Shown here one piece after another: positions 17,876 through 27,673 of a stretch of DNA of 64,000 nt. The notes below the pieces were generated by a model. It was not told the DNA's origin. It saw only the letters and a program-made list of their open reading frames with translations, and ran no database searches. The stretch comes from Leuconostoc kimchii IMSNU 11154 (GTDB lineage: Bacteria > Bacillota > Bacilli > Lactobacillales > Lactobacillaceae). The DNA is taken from the NCBI RefSeq assembly GCF_000092505.1, contig NC_014136.1, positions 372,001 to 436,000 of the forward strand, given 5' to 3'. The first letter of the stretch is position 1; the number at the start of each line of letters is the position of its first letter. The translations under genes were made by a program, and so were the position numbers.

Positions 17876-18805
17876 CTAATTTTCAAAGAAATTCTCAGTC
17901 AAAGTTCTGACTTTTTGATGCCATTTCTTCTGTGTTGCCATTTCAGTCAAGTTTGAACGTTGGTAATAACGATCAATGCTTGATTCAACCCAGCTCTCAG
18001 GATCTGTTACAACCTCTTCTACACGTGGGTAGAGTAAGGTTAATTCAAATCGAACTTGCTGTGCCAACATGTCCATTGCAATTGGATCATCATTTTCTAG
18101 CTTTTCATCGAGTAAATCAGCAATATCTTCAAATATTTTGAGGTTTGTTAGTATTGGTAAATCATTCAGATGAATTGTATACAATTCATCATCTAACCAA
18201 CGGTACGCAACTTCTTCTGATAAACGTAATTTTTGAAGATCTTCAAGTAAGGTAGCTCGAATAATAGGCGTTGCATAAGGGTCTACTAATAGATATTTAG
18301 CGCCAACAATAAACTGAGCCACAGGTAGATGCCTAGCAGATTCATATCTATCCCGCTGCTCAATAACACTATAGTCACTCAAGTGATAAAATTGTCGCGC
18401 TATCGTTTGAAATGTGGCTGACATAGCTGATTCTGCGCGAATTTCAGCATCCCTTATTTCTTGAAGTACAGTCTGCCTCGTATCTAAATTATCCCATAGC
18501 ATGGCTAATTGTTGTGCGTAAACAAAGCTTTGATTTTGAACCGCTAACGCAACGATCATTCGAAAATCGTTTTCTTCTTCCAGATAATTCATTAGAAAAT
18601 CATCAGCATAAGACGAGGCTAATTGGTATTGTTCATCCATAAATAGTGCCGTCACTAACCTATAATTCACTTCATACGTAGCTACCGAACTATACAATTT
18701 CCCTAAGGTTTCCGATGCATCATGCCAATTTTCTTGCGCCATTTCAGTATGCGCCCGTGTAATCATTGCTTTTATTTCAGGTGTTACATTATTGTCTGAG
18801 GTCAT
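17876..18805 (-). CDS. TPR-like helical repeat protein
   Basis: A 309-residue soluble, almost wholly helical, acidic protein. Repeats of TPR character can be seen in the N-terminal third (ARAH.EMAQENWHDASETLGKLY near residues 13-38, then LVTALFMDEQYQLASSYADDFL near 50). Such a protein sits between RNase J and tuf in many Lactobacillales; its role is unknown. The ATG has no nearby SD: GAAAGG lies about 45 nt upstream with a TAATGTC/GACATTA hairpin between. Partner binding is inferred from the fold only. Confidence 0.7.
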   Translation of the reverse strand: MTSDNNVTPEIKAMITRAHTEMAQENWHDASETLGKLYSSVATYEVNYRLVTALFMDEQYQLASSYADDFLMNYLEEENDFRMIVALAVQNQSFVYAQQLAMLWDNLDTRQTVLQEIRDAEIRAESAMSATFQTIARQFYHLSDYSVIEQRDRYESARHLPVAQFIVGAKYLLVDPYATPIIRATLLEDLQKLRLSEEVAYRWLDDELYTIHLNDLPILTNLKIFEDIADLLDEKLENDDPIAMDMLAQQVRFELTLLYPRVEEVVTDPESWVESSIDRYYQRSNLTEMATQKKWHQKVRTLTENFFEN

Positions 18806-18914
18806 AAAATATTTGTGATAATGTCAAAACAATCAAGACATTAGCGCATTACCTTTCTAGGTTCATATTAAAAACCCTTTTTGATAAACTAACATTAACT
18901 GAGTTCGTCTAAAG

Positions 18915-20735
18915 TTATTCTGCAGCTTTTACAATCGTTTTTTTACCGCGTTTTTTTGATGATTTTGTTGTAATTGAGTTGCTTTTTTCATTTTTTACAA
19001 CTTGACGTGTACGTGTTTGCGCCCCTGTCTGCACAGATTTATGTGCCATAGGACGACGGTTTTGATTCACTTCCATAACAACTGGCATAACCATAGGGCG
19101 TCGACGTGTTTGCTCAAACAAAAAGCGTGACAGAACCTCGCGCACACCATTTTTCAGTTCGTTCCAATCAAAGTTTTTAGTTGTGGTAAGGTAAGTTTCA
19201 ATCTGTTTCACCGTTATTTCAGAAGCTTCCTTCATCAAATCACGGTTTGCCTTAACATAAACAAACCCGCGAGATGTCAATTTTGGTTTAGAAACAACTT
19301 GTCGTTTCTTACGATCAATCGTGACAACAGACACAAAAATACCGTCTTCTGACAAAATTCGACGATCTCTCAAAACAACATTACCAATATCGCCAATACC
19401 TGAACCATCAATCAGTGTTTCGCCAACAGTAAAGGAGTCTTGCAATTCAAAATGATCGCTTTGCCATTTGAATTGATCCCCTTTCATGGCCATCATGATG
19501 TGATCTTCCACAATATGAACTTCTTCAGCAGCAGCTTTGGCAGACGTCATAACACGATATTCACCTTGAACGGGCATAAAATACTGCGGTTTTAACAGAT
19601 TGATCATCATCTGTAAATCATTACGTGATGCATGTCCACTAGAACGCAAATCACTACTTATTTGTTTAACATCTGCACCTCTTTTAAAGAGCATATCACG
19701 CGTTTTAGCAACAACACTTTCCATTGCTGTTGATGGTGTCGTTGTAATAAACACCAGATCATCTACACCGATATGAATATATGGATCTTCTCCGTTAGCC
19801 ATACGATTTAAATGCTTAATCGGTTCTCCCATACGTCCAGTTTCAAGGATAACAGTCTCTGAGATGGGCAAATTTTTAGCATTTTTCAAGTTAACAAATA
19901 GCTTACTTTCAGGAATTGGTAAATTGAGTTTACGTAAACGAATAGCTGTTCGAACGACATTTTCGATATCATTACCAGATAAAACAAGTTGTCGTTTTGT
20001 CGCTACAGTGGCATCAATAACTTGTTGAATACGCTGAATATTTGAGGCAACTGCTGCCACAATGATTCTTTTTTGTTTATTCTCTCGGAAAGTTTCAAGA
20101 ATATACTCGCTAATTTTAGATTCATTAACAGAATCTAAATCATTGCCTGTACCAGCAGCATCGGCTAACAACGCAAGTACTTTCCCCCGTCCGACTTCTA
20201 CAAGACGTGGTATATCAGTCTCGTAACCTGCATCTGAGGTCTGGTCAAACTTAAAATCACCAGTATAAACTACTTGTCCATAAGGTGTGCCTAACACGAT
20301 ACCTAGTGAATCTGGAATAGAATGCGTTGTGTTAAAAAATGACACCGTTACTTTTCCAAAATCAATTTCTGTTTTTTCGTTGATAATGTGGTAATCGTTA
20401 TAATCTTTTAATGCCTCTTGTTCTTTAATAGCTAATTTTGCCAATTCAATGGTCAATTCGGAACCAAAAATAGGTGCTTGAACCTGCTGAAGAAAGTAGG
20501 GCAATGCGCCAATGGCATCTGCGTGGCCATGTGTTAAAAAGACACCTGCAATTTTGTCACTATTTTTAATAAAATACTCAAAATCAGGTACAACAACATC
20601 AACCCCAAGTTGATCTGTTTCTGGGTATTTTAATCCTGCATCAAAAATAAAAATCTCGTCTGCCACCGTAACGGCATACATGTTCTTACCGTTTTCGCGT
20701 ACGCCGCCAAACGGAATAATACTCAAATCTGTCAT
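18915..20735 (-). CDS. rnj: RNase J-family protein with altered active-site residues
   Basis: Metallo-beta-lactamase/beta-CASP ribonuclease of the RNase J family, acting in mRNA decay and rRNA processing. 606 residues. Several catalytic motifs deviate: HGHADA instead of HGHxDH (near residue 66), LADAAGTG where DST is usual, and PVQGEYR where PVHGEYR is usual; SGHASRND and GDFKF are intact. This pattern resembles the weak J2-type partner rather than J1. A basic Arg/Lys-rich tail (about 555-606) could bind RNA. AAAGGA precedes the ATG. It lies upstream of the TPR gene and tuf. Confidence 0.85.
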   Translation of the reverse strand: MTDLSIIPFGGVRENGKNMYAVTVADEIFIFDAGLKYPETDQLGVDVVVPDFEYFIKNSDKIAGVFLTHGHADAIGALPYFLQQVQAPIFGSELTIELAKLAIKEQEALKDYNDYHIINEKTEIDFGKVTVSFFNTTHSIPDSLGIVLGTPYGQVVYTGDFKFDQTSDAGYETDIPRLVEVGRGKVLALLADAAGTGNDLDSVNESKISEYILETFRENKQKRIIVAAVASNIQRIQQVIDATVATKRQLVLSGNDIENVVRTAIRLRKLNLPIPESKLFVNLKNAKNLPISETVILETGRMGEPIKHLNRMANGEDPYIHIGVDDLVFITTTPSTAMESVVAKTRDMLFKRGADVKQISSDLRSSGHASRNDLQMMINLLKPQYFMPVQGEYRVMTSAKAAAEEVHIVEDHIMMAMKGDQFKWQSDHFELQDSFTVGETLIDGSGIGDIGNVVLRDRRILSEDGIFVSVVTIDRKKRQVVSKPKLTSRGFVYVKANRDLMKEASEITVKQIETYLTTTKNFDWNELKNGVREVLSRFLFEQTRRRPMVMPVVMEVNQNRRPMAHKSVQTGAQTRTRQVVKNEKSNSITTKSSKKRGKKTIVKAAE

Positions 20736-20886
20736 GTTTTTTCCTTTATAAATAGACTTATACTATAAGTCATCATTTTTCGTAAATATAACAAGTGGAC
20801 ACTACTGGTTTCTAAAACGCTGAGGTAGTCCTATTTTTTGTCTCGATACGTAATTATATCTATTTTAACACACTTTAACGCTTTTC

Positions 20887-20895
20887 TGTTATCAT
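20887..20895 (+). promoter_or_regulatory. Extended -10 of the 20945 gene
   Basis: TGTTATCAT; transcription would start near 20902, right at the SD-like GAGGAAAGGA. Confidence 0.5.
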
Positions 20896-20910
20896 TATGT
20901 GAGGAAAGGA

Positions 20911-20955
20911 ATGTATAGATGCTGTTTGTCTATACTCAATTATTATGCAACGTAA
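20911..20955 (+). CDS. Possible 14-codon upstream ORF
   Basis: ATG six bases after GAGG, 14 codons including Cys-Cys at positions 4-5, stop TAA overlapping the first bases of the next gene. It may couple translation, or the SD may serve the ATG at 20945 across the hairpin 20913-20935. Translation is not shown. Confidence 0.3.
   Translation: MYRCCLSILNYYAT
20913..20935 (+). other. Hairpin between SD and start of the 20945 gene
   Basis: Perfect 7-bp stem GTATAGA/TCTATAC with a 9-nt loop between AAAGGA (20905-20910) and ATG 20945. Spacing falls from 34 nt to 11 nt when folded. Confidence 0.5.
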
Positions 20956-21619
20956 ACCATTTAAAAAGTCGCACCGCGCACGCAACATCGTTATCGCAAC
21001 TCTAATTGCTATACTTGTGATATTTACTATTTTTGCCATAGTAGGTCATAATCAACAATCAGTACATAAGATTGCGCAAACCAAATCGACTGTCACGTCA
21101 AAAACAAAACGCGCTAAGTCAAAATCATCTCATCCTAAATCTAGTTCGTCAACAACGCTAGCCAGTGCCAGTGAGTCAACCAGTGTGGCTGAAGCGCCCG
21201 TAACTGCAAGCTCCGCCGTATCTTCTGTCATTAACACAGTCACAAATGATGCCACACAAACGCCAATTACTGACAACAGCACAGCAGACAATAACATCAC
21301 AGCAACCTCTTCGTCTGATACTAACTCTGAATCTGTTTCTTCAGGTCAAGTTCAACAGTCTAATAGTTCAAGTGCTGCCTCCACAACATTTGGTAATTGG
21401 TCAGCTTCAACATATGATGCTGTTGCTATAGGAACCGTGACATACGATGAAGTACGCGCAACTTATGGTAATCCAACATACTTAACCGCCAGTGACCAAT
21501 TATATGCCACATGGCAAAGTACGAGTGGTGCTAAAGTAGCAATTGTTTTCACACCGACAGGTGATGCTAATAATTTGAAACTCGTTGCTAGTAGCAAGTC
21601 TCAAAGTGGTTTACAGTAA
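20945..21619 (+). CDS. Membrane-anchored protein with Ser/Thr linker and C-terminal BLIP/SmpA-like domain
   Basis: 224 residues: basic N-terminus, membrane helix (about 16-33), a long low-complexity Ser/Thr/Ala linker (about 45-145), and a compact C-terminal domain of about 70 residues starting YDAVAIGTVTYDEVRATYG. That helix-plus-strands pattern with a GNPT turn resembles the small BLIP/SmpA-like (DUF3862-type) extracellular domains of Firmicutes. No lipobox. The C-terminal domain should face the cell wall; its ligand is unknown. The start lacks a close SD. Confidence 0.65.
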   Translation: MQRKPFKKSHRARNIVIATLIAILVIFTIFAIVGHNQQSVHKIAQTKSTVTSKTKRAKSKSSHPKSSSSTTLASASESTSVAEAPVTASSAVSSVINTVTNDATQTPITDNSTADNNITATSSSDTNSESVSSGQVQQSNSSSAASTTFGNWSASTYDAVAIGTVTYDEVRATYGNPTYLTASDQLYATWQSTSGAKVAIVFTPTGDANNLKLVASSKSQSGLQ

Positions 21620-21630
21620 CACAAAATAAA

Positions 21631-21662
21631 ATGGTGATCGACTTAATCGATCACCATTTTTT
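21631..21662 (+). terminator. Terminator after the anchored protein
   Basis: Perfect 11-bp stem ATGGTGATCGA/TCGATCACCAT, 5-nt loop, six T. Confidence 0.85.
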
Positions 21663-21673
21663 AGATATAAATC

Positions 21674-21713
21674 AAATTAATAAAACACGTAAAGCTACGT
21701 GTTTTATTAATTT
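21674..21713 (-). terminator. Terminator of the infC-rpmI-rplT operon
   Basis: 18-bp perfect AT-rich stem (21674-21691 with 21696-21713) just after the rplT stop. Confidence 0.75.
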
Positions 21714-21718
21714 AAATA

Positions 21719-22138
21719 TTAACGATCAACCTTAACAGTTGTCTCCAAAGTTGCAGCAACACGTTCATGTACTAAGACGTTATCTGATGCTAAGGCAGCC
21801 TTTGCTTGGTCAGCTAGCTTTGAAAAAGTATCAAAATCAGTTACAGCAATCTCAGCCAACATTTTACGGTTGAGTTCTACACCTGCAAGTGTCAAACCAT
21901 GCATCAACTTCGAATATGACAAGCCATTCATACGGGCTGCAGCGTTGATACGAGCAATCCATAACTTACGAAAGTTACGCTTCGTGTTCTTGCGATCACG
22001 GTAAGCATACAAATAAGACTTCCATACTTGTTGCTTAGCAACCTTAAAATTAATACGACGTTGTCCACGGTAACCCTTGGCCAACTTAACAATTTTTTTA
22101 CGACGTGCGCGTGAAACTGTACCACCCTTAACTCGCAT
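21719..22138 (-). CDS. rplT: 50S ribosomal protein L20
   Basis: Binds 23S rRNA and is needed for 50S assembly; in Firmicutes it also represses its own operon. 139 residues starting [20 protein letters not shown], clearly L20. It carries an extra C-terminal tail of about 20 residues ([20 protein letters not shown]) beyond the usual 118 or so. GAGG before the ATG. Last gene of infC-rpmI-rplT, likely autoregulated through the leader upstream of infC. Confidence 0.96.
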   Translation of the reverse strand: MRVKGGTVSRARRKKIVKLAKGYRGQRRINFKVAKQQVWKSYLYAYRDRKNTKRNFRKLWIARINAAARMNGLSYSKLMHGLTLAGVELNRKMLAEIAVTDFDTFSKLADQAKAALASDNVLVHERVAATLETTVKVDR

Positions 22139-22221
22139 GGGTAATTCCTCCTAGAATTCTAAAAAATAACTTACTGAATTTTAAATCTAAAATATAGATA
22201 GCTGAACTATCGCAACACGAA

Positions 22222-22419
22222 TTAGATATTTGACAACATCTTAGCGTATGTTTTAACAGTCGTTGAATCCATCATACGTGTACCACGCAATTGGCGACGT
22301 TGTTTCTTTGTCTTACCATGGAAACGGTGTGAAGTATAAGCTGAGGCTGACTTCAAGCCACCGTTTGCTGTCTTTTTAAAGCGCTTTGCTGATGCGCGGT
22401 GTGTCTTCATCTTTGGCAT
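22222..22419 (-). CDS. rpmI: 50S ribosomal protein L35
   Basis: 65 residues, very basic, [20 protein letters not shown]: standard L35 of normal length. GGAG lies 9 nt before the ATG. Middle gene of the infC operon. Confidence 0.97.
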   Translation of the reverse strand: MPKMKTHRASAKRFKKTANGGLKSASAYTSHRFHGKTKKQRRQLRGTRMMDSTTVKTYAKMLSNI

Positions 22420-22481
22420 GTGACTAATTCTCCTACTGTGTGATTTTGTTTAAGTTTGCAAGCAAACTGATAAACCTTTAA

Positions 22482-23003
22482 TTACTTGGCATCTTTAGGT
22501 GCCAAGACCAAAAACATTTGGCGGCCGTCCATTTTGGCACGTTGCTCAACCTTGGCAATATCGTCAAGTTCTGCAGCCATACGGTCTAATACTTGTCGTC
22601 CGATGTCTTGGTGCGTAATCATACGACCACGGAAACGTAAATTAAGCTTAACCTTGTTCCCCTGTCCAAGGAACTTGATAGCAGCTTTCTTACGTGTTTC
22701 GAAATCGCCTGAATCGATAACCGGTGACATACGAACTTCTTTAAGTTGAACGATTTTTTGGTTCTTACGTTGCTCTTTTTGTTTCTTTTGTGCTTCGAAC
22801 TTGGCTTTTCCCCAATCCATGATTTTAGCAACCGGTGGTTCAGCGTTAGCTTGCACCAATACTAAATCTTGGTTTGAATCGTTAGCAATTTGTTGTGCAT
22901 CTCGCGTAGACATTTCTGTCTGCTTACCATCATGGATGAGCAATACGCGGGGTGCACGAATATTATCGTTGATTAAATCAACTTGTCGTGGTTGACGTGC
23001 TAT
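22482..23003 (-). CDS. infC: Translation initiation factor IF-3, AUA start
   Basis: IF-3 keeps ribosomal subunits apart and checks start-codon identity. The first in-frame ATG (22941-22943) would remove the conserved N-terminal strand. Homology extends upstream as [19 protein letters not shown] to an ATA codon at 23001-23003, with GGAGG 9 nt before it, giving 173 residues, the usual length. No ATG, GTG or TTG is available at this place; an in-frame CTG two codons earlier is too close to the SD. infC genes are known for rare start codons that allow IF-3 to repress itself, so AUA fits that logic. Confidence 0.92.
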   Translation of the reverse strand: MARQPRQVDLINDNIRAPRVLLIHDGKQTEMSTRDAQQIANDSNQDLVLVQANAEPPVAKIMDWGKAKFEAQKKQKEQRKNQKIVQLKEVRMSPVIDSGDFETRKKAAIKFLGQGNKVKLNLRFRGRMITHQDIGRQVLDRMAAELDDIAKVEQRAKMDGRQMFLVLAPKDAK

Positions 23004-23163
23004 TGTCAGGCACCTCCAAATTTATTTTGCGAACTAAGCAGAAAAAAAGTGAGTAAAGAACCTAATCTTCACCCACTTCAACACTTGCAATCCATACGGA
23101 TAACTGTATCTGCCAAGAAACATTGTCACTTGGCGAGAAGCGGGCGCCTCTACTTGTTCAACA
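23004..23163 (-). promoter_or_regulatory. L20-type leader of infC-rpmI-rplT
   Basis: The 160-nt leader holds AAGTAGAGGCGC..., several complementary segments, and a terminator hairpin (23047-23078, 13 bp counting two GU pairs) followed by seven T. The position and layout match the Firmicute L20 leader, in which L20 binding favours termination. Confidence 0.7.
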
Positions 23164-23169
23164 TGTATA

Positions 23170-23198
23170 ATTTTATCGTATTAGGCAGTCATTGTCAA
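23170..23198 (-). promoter_or_regulatory. Consensus promoter of the infC operon
   Basis: TTGACA (23193-23198), 17 bp, TAAAAT (23170-23175). The -35 overlaps the last codons of the upstream DUF1361 gene. Confidence 0.85.
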
Positions 23199-23830
23199 GC
23201 ATTTTTTTGATCAACATTAATCAAGCGTATACCGTAATGAAAGACAACTAGAACAGCAAATTGTGCTGCAGCAAACAAAATCACAAAAGTTATCATATGA
23301 TAACTCAGAGAGAAAATAATATTTTCCATTACCTCGCCAAAATTGGTAAATATATCCCAAGAGTTTAATCTTAAATAACGGCCAAGATAGATGCCAAATG
23401 ACGATAATACTGAGACAATGGCTGTAATCGTGAAATAAACGATATGTGTGTGCCTTTGAAAAATTGTACGTGTCTCTATCTCTAAACTTAAGATACCTAA
23501 CCCGACACCAATAAATATACCTGTCGCTAAAATAGCATAATTAAAGTATTGTGTCGGCTGATCTAAATCCGTTCCAATAGCATAAAGATGAATAAAGTCG
23601 GTCATCATGTACATCGTATTTGGAAAAAATAGCAGCCAAAGCCCACTGAAAATTACTTTAATTGACTTTAATTGTGTTGATGCCACTATAAGCGCAAAAT
23701 CGAAAGGTAATAGCGCCAGAAAAACATTCCAGTTTAAAAAAGTAAAACGCGTTGGTGTGATAGCAACGAACACGAAAAACAAACATACCATGACATGAAC
23801 AATAGCTATATTCAAAATTTTATTATGCAT
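23195..23830 (-). CDS. DUF1361 membrane protein
   Basis: 211 residues with about six membrane helices. The motif LWLLFFPNTMYMMTDFIHL (near residues 64-82) is typical of DUF1361, an uncharacterised family. GGGGG serves as SD. It is a single gene; its 3' end overlaps the -35 box of the infC promoter. Confidence 0.75.
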   Translation of the reverse strand: MHNKILNIAIVHVMVCLFFVFVAITPTRFTFLNWNVFLALLPFDFALIVASTQLKSIKVIFSGLWLLFFPNTMYMMTDFIHLYAIGTDLDQPTQYFNYAILATGIFIGVGLGILSLEIETRTIFQRHTHIVYFTITAIVSVLSSFGIYLGRYLRLNSWDIFTNFGEVMENIIFSLSYHMITFVILFAAAQFAVLVVFHYGIRLINVDQKNA

Positions 23831-23875
23831 ACGTTACGCCCCCTTTTTACAGTATTTATAGTGTAACATAAGCAA

Positions 23876-23912
23876 TAAAGGCTGTTCAATCTTTTAGATT
23901 AAACAGCCTTTA
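23876..23912. terminator. Terminator after the amino-acid permease
   Basis: TAAAGGCTGTT/AACAGCCTTTA, 11-bp perfect stem. Confidence 0.75.
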
Positions 23913-23917
23913 TCATT

Positions 23918-25291
23918 TTATTTCAATGCTTTTTTTGGTTGACGTGCAGCAATAGAACCAAAAACAATTAACCAAATTGTGGAACCGATTGCTGGTATTC
24001 GTGATTCTGGATTAAAAAATAACGTAATATATACAAACATAAAGAAAATTATCGCCAATGGCACAACGATTTTTGGCGCAATTACCAAAAAACCGTCTGA
24101 CAAGTAATCGTCTGATTTACGATAATTAATATAAGCAATTAACACCAAGATGTAAATCATTAAAAACAAGTCTGTAGAGGCGCTAGTGACAAAACTAAAT
24201 GCATTTGTCACAGCAGGAATAACAGAAATAACTGCAGATATTGCAATCATCAATGATGTGAATAAGACAGCATTAACCGGCAATTGTGTTTTTGACATCT
24301 TTCGAAATGGTTGTAAAAAAGGTGCTTTTGACTGAAATGCCAGGGCATAGAAATTACGACTTGCACTAAACAAAACTGAATTCAATGCTGAGGCAGCACT
24401 TGTTAAGACGACAAAGTTTATCAATGCAGCTGCCCACTTAATTCCAACTAATTGGAAAACCATCACAAATGGGCTTTGATTAGCTGGTATTTTCTGCCAG
24501 GGATAGATCGTCATAATGATAAATAGCGCACCGAGATAGAAAAATAGTATACGCCAAGGAATTTGATTGATTGCCTTTGGCAAAACCTCACGCGGATTTT
24601 CAGTTTCGGCAGCGGTCATACCAATGAACTCCATACCCACAAAGGCAAACATAACCATTTGAAATGCATTGATAAAGTTACCAAAACCATTTGGAAATAA
24701 GGAAAAATGATTGAAAACGTTGCCAAATGAGACATCACCAACAGGTGTCTTAAAGCCTGTAAGAGCCATCATAATTCCAGTCACAATAAGCGCCAAAATA
24801 GCGACAATTTTAATCATCGAAAACCAAAACTCCGTTTCACCGTATAGCGCAACAGCAATTAGATTAACCCCAGTTAATACCACCAACATGATAATTTGAA
24901 TCAACCAGCCTGGCATGCTAGGTATCCAATATTGGATATATTTTGCCACAGCCGTTAATTCTGCCATACCCATAAACACAACTGTTAGCCAGTATGACCA
25001 CCTTGCGAAAAATCCAGCACGATTACCTGCATATCTGGTAATAAAAGTTATGAACGTATGTTGCTTTGGATCAGAATACAACATCTCACCAATTGTCCGC
25101 ATCATTACGAACATAAATAAGCCAATAATTAAATAAACCAATAAAATAGCAGGCCCTGCAAAATGAATTGAATTTCCTGCACCCATAAACAAGCCGGTAC
25201 CTATTGTTCCACCAATAGCTATGAGTTGTACGTGCCGGTTTTGTAAGCCACGTTTTGGTGGTTTATTACTGTCTTCCGTTTCTTCTGTCAT
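23918..25291 (-). CDS. Amino-acid permease (APC superfamily, AAT type)
   Basis: Proton-coupled amino-acid importer. 457 residues, 12 membrane segments, the family start QLIAIGGTIGTGLFMGAG (near 24) and FVGMEFIGMTAAETENP (near 218). Closest in look to the D-Ser/D-Ala/Gly or aromatic permeases; specificity cannot be set from sequence. GGAG before the ATG, single gene with its own terminator. Confidence 0.87.
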   Translation of the reverse strand: MTEETEDSNKPPKRGLQNRHVQLIAIGGTIGTGLFMGAGNSIHFAGPAILLVYLIIGLFMFVMMRTIGEMLYSDPKQHTFITFITRYAGNRAGFFARWSYWLTVVFMGMAELTAVAKYIQYWIPSMPGWLIQIIMLVVLTGVNLIAVALYGETEFWFSMIKIVAILALIVTGIMMALTGFKTPVGDVSFGNVFNHFSLFPNGFGNFINAFQMVMFAFVGMEFIGMTAAETENPREVLPKAINQIPWRILFFYLGALFIIMTIYPWQKIPANQSPFVMVFQLVGIKWAAALINFVVLTSAASALNSVLFSASRNFYALAFQSKAPFLQPFRKMSKTQLPVNAVLFTSLMIAISAVISVIPAVTNAFSFVTSASTDLFLMIYILVLIAYINYRKSDDYLSDGFLVIAPKIVVPLAIIFFMFVYITLFFNPESRIPAIGSTIWLIVFGSIAARQPKKALK

Positions 25292-25372
25292 GAAAATTTG
25301 TCTCCTTTATCAATATACGCATTTTAACGTATACAAAAACCTAAAAATTTTTCTAGATACAATGTCAGATTG

Positions 25373-27337
25373 TTAACGTATCTCTGTCTCGCGAGAATAA
25401 TTTGCAACATCAGCCAAAATATGATTCTTAAAATCAGCCAATGCTACGGTTTGTGTTTTTTCTTCACCATATTTGCGAATTGTTACAGTTTGCTCGTTAA
25501 CTTCAGAATCACCAAGTACCAACGTATATGGTACCTTGTTTGTTTGTGCTTCACGGATTAAATAACCCATCTTAGCTTCTTTCTTTTCCACATTTACACG
25601 TAATCCAGCAGCTTGTAATTCTTTTTGTACTGCGTTTGCATAATCACCATGGGCAGCTAAGTTAACCGGAATAATTTGTACTTGTAAGGGTGACAACCAC
25701 GTTGGAAAGGCACCCTTATACATCTCGATTAAGTAAGCAGTAAACCTTTCCATCGTACCAACAATACCACGATGCAACATCACAGGTCGGTGATTATCTT
25801 GTCCGTCAGCACCAATGTATGTCAGATTAAACCGTTCAGGCAATAAGAAATCAAGTTGAATTGTCGACATTGTTTCTTCACCACCCAAGGCTGTTTTAGT
25901 TTGAACATCAAGCTTTGGACCATAGAATGCGGCCTCACCTTCTGCTTCATAATAATCCAGTTTAAGGTCATCCATTGCGCGTTTTAGCTGTGCTTGAGAC
26001 TTTTCCCACATCTCATCATCATCAAAGTATTTCTCAGTGTTTTTAGGATCACGATATGATAGACGGAAACGATAATCAGTGATGTTAAAGTCGCGATAGA
26101 CTTCCATCATCATCGTCAAAATTGACTTAAACTCTTCCTCAAGTTTTTCAGGTTCAACAAAAGTATGACCATCATTTAAAGTCATTTCCCGAACACGTGA
26201 TAGACCAGTTAATGCACCTGATTTTTCATAGCGATGCATCATGCCGAGTTCAGCAATTCGAATTGGTAATTCACGGTACGAACGTGGCTTGTGTTTAAAG
26301 ACCATGATATGAGATGGGCAATTCATTGGACGTAGTTCTAAGAACTCGCCGTCTCCCATATCCATTGGTGGAAACATATCTTCACGATAATGATCCCAAT
26401 GCCCAGAAGTTTTATACAAATTTAGATTTGATAGCACTGGTGTGTAGACGTGCTGATAACCGTTAGCTAATTCTTTATCAGTAATGTAACGTTCAACTTG
26501 ACGACGAATCGTTGCACCATTTGGTAACCAAACTGGCAAGCCAGAACCAACTTCTTGACTCGTAAAGAACAGGTCCAGATCGCGACCAATTGTACGATGG
26601 TCGCGTTCCTTAGCTTCTTCACGGCGCTGTACTTCAGCATCTACATCTGCTTGTTTCCATTCCGCTATGCCATAAATACGTTGCATCATAGGATTTGATG
26701 ACTTGCCACGCCAGTACGCACCTGCAACAGATGTTAGCTTAAAGTTTTTGACCCAACGGGTTGAGGGAACCAGACCACCTTTATCTAATTCCACATGATC
26801 GCCTTGGATAGCAATCGTTATTTTTTCATCCACAGGTAAATCTGTGATTAGTTCAATCTTATACGGATCTGATGCAAACATCTCTAATGCCTCTTCACGT
26901 GTCACTTGGCGTGAAACAATTGGCAGATCTTCTTTAACAATTTTATGCATCATGGCTTCAATTTCAGGAAAATCTTCTACTGAAACTTGGTTACCTATAC
27001 CATTATCTGTATCATAATAAAAGCCATTATCGATAAAAGGACCAACACCAAAGTGCATATTTGAAAACTTAGGTATTCGCTTGAGTGCTTGTGCCAATAA
27101 ATGTGATGCTGAATGACGTAACAAAGATAGTGCTTCATCATCACTAGTAGTTATTAATTGAAAATCGCCAGAGGATTGAATGCTATCATTCATACCCACG
27201 TAGTCACCATTTAATTTAGCCGAAACTGATTTTTTTGCCAACGATTTTGAAATGCTTTCAGCGACCTCTAATGGTTTTGTACCCTCGGCAAAGGTTTTTA
27301 CTGCACCGTCTGGAAATGTAAGCTTAAGTTCTGACAT
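25373..27337 (-). CDS. thrS: Threonyl-tRNA synthetase
   Basis: Class-II synthetase charging tRNA-Thr. 654 residues: TGS domain (1-60), editing domain with [10 protein letters not shown] (near 72), catalytic core ([13 protein letters not shown] near 330) with zinc ligands, and the anticodon-binding domain at the end. Start at ATG 27335-27337 ([12 protein letters not shown]) with AAAGGA 7 nt upstream; an in-frame start 18 codons earlier lies inside the T-box region. Controlled by a T-box. Confidence 0.96.
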   Translation of the reverse strand: MSELKLTFPDGAVKTFAEGTKPLEVAESISKSLAKKSVSAKLNGDYVGMNDSIQSSGDFQLITTSDDEALSLLRHSASHLLAQALKRIPKFSNMHFGVGPFIDNGFYYDTDNGIGNQVSVEDFPEIEAMMHKIVKEDLPIVSRQVTREEALEMFASDPYKIELITDLPVDEKITIAIQGDHVELDKGGLVPSTRWVKNFKLTSVAGAYWRGKSSNPMMQRIYGIAEWKQADVDAEVQRREEAKERDHRTIGRDLDLFFTSQEVGSGLPVWLPNGATIRRQVERYITDKELANGYQHVYTPVLSNLNLYKTSGHWDHYREDMFPPMDMGDGEFLELRPMNCPSHIMVFKHKPRSYRELPIRIAELGMMHRYEKSGALTGLSRVREMTLNDGHTFVEPEKLEEEFKSILTMMMEVYRDFNITDYRFRLSYRDPKNTEKYFDDDEMWEKSQAQLKRAMDDLKLDYYEAEGEAAFYGPKLDVQTKTALGGEETMSTIQLDFLLPERFNLTYIGADGQDNHRPVMLHRGIVGTMERFTAYLIEMYKGAFPTWLSPLQVQIIPVNLAAHGDYANAVQKELQAAGLRVNVEKKEAKMGYLIREAQTNKVPYTLVLGDSEVNEQTVTIRKYGEEKTQTVALADFKNHILADVANYSRETEIR

Positions 27338-27397
27338 TGTAATGTTCCTTTCATAACTCGTATTGTTTTTTAATAAGACTAATAATGACATTGATAA

Positions 27398-27640
27398 AAA
27401 TAAAAACGTCCCTTTAAGCCAATAAGCTCAAAGGGACGTTTCACCGTGGTACCACCCAAGTTTAGCACGATAAACGTGCTACTTAAATGACAGCTAACGG
27501 TGTCACCCGAATGTTTTTCAAAAAATTACTAGACATCACTCAAAGGTAGTCTCTCATTCACAAACCACCCATTTCCACCAAATATGGGTTCTCTTCAGAT
27601 TCATTACAATCAAGTTGTCCTTATCAACGTTATTGAGAAT
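27398..27640 (-). promoter_or_regulatory. T-box leader (threonine) of thrS
   Basis: The minus strand shows GGGTGGTACCACGG and a terminator (27402-27441: AAACGTCCCTTT pairing with AAAGGGACGTTT, then T5). Stem I is present; GAGACTACC or GACACCG offers a Thr specifier (ACT or ACC), not resolved by eye. Confidence 0.85.
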
Positions 27641-27641
27641 A

Positions 27642-27670
27642 ATGTTATCACTATTTCAACGTTTGTGCAA
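27642..27670 (-). promoter_or_regulatory. Promoter of the thrS T-box
   Basis: TTGCAC (27665-27670), 17 bp, TAACAT (27642-27647) on the minus strand. Confidence 0.55.
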
Positions 27671-27673
27671 GTT

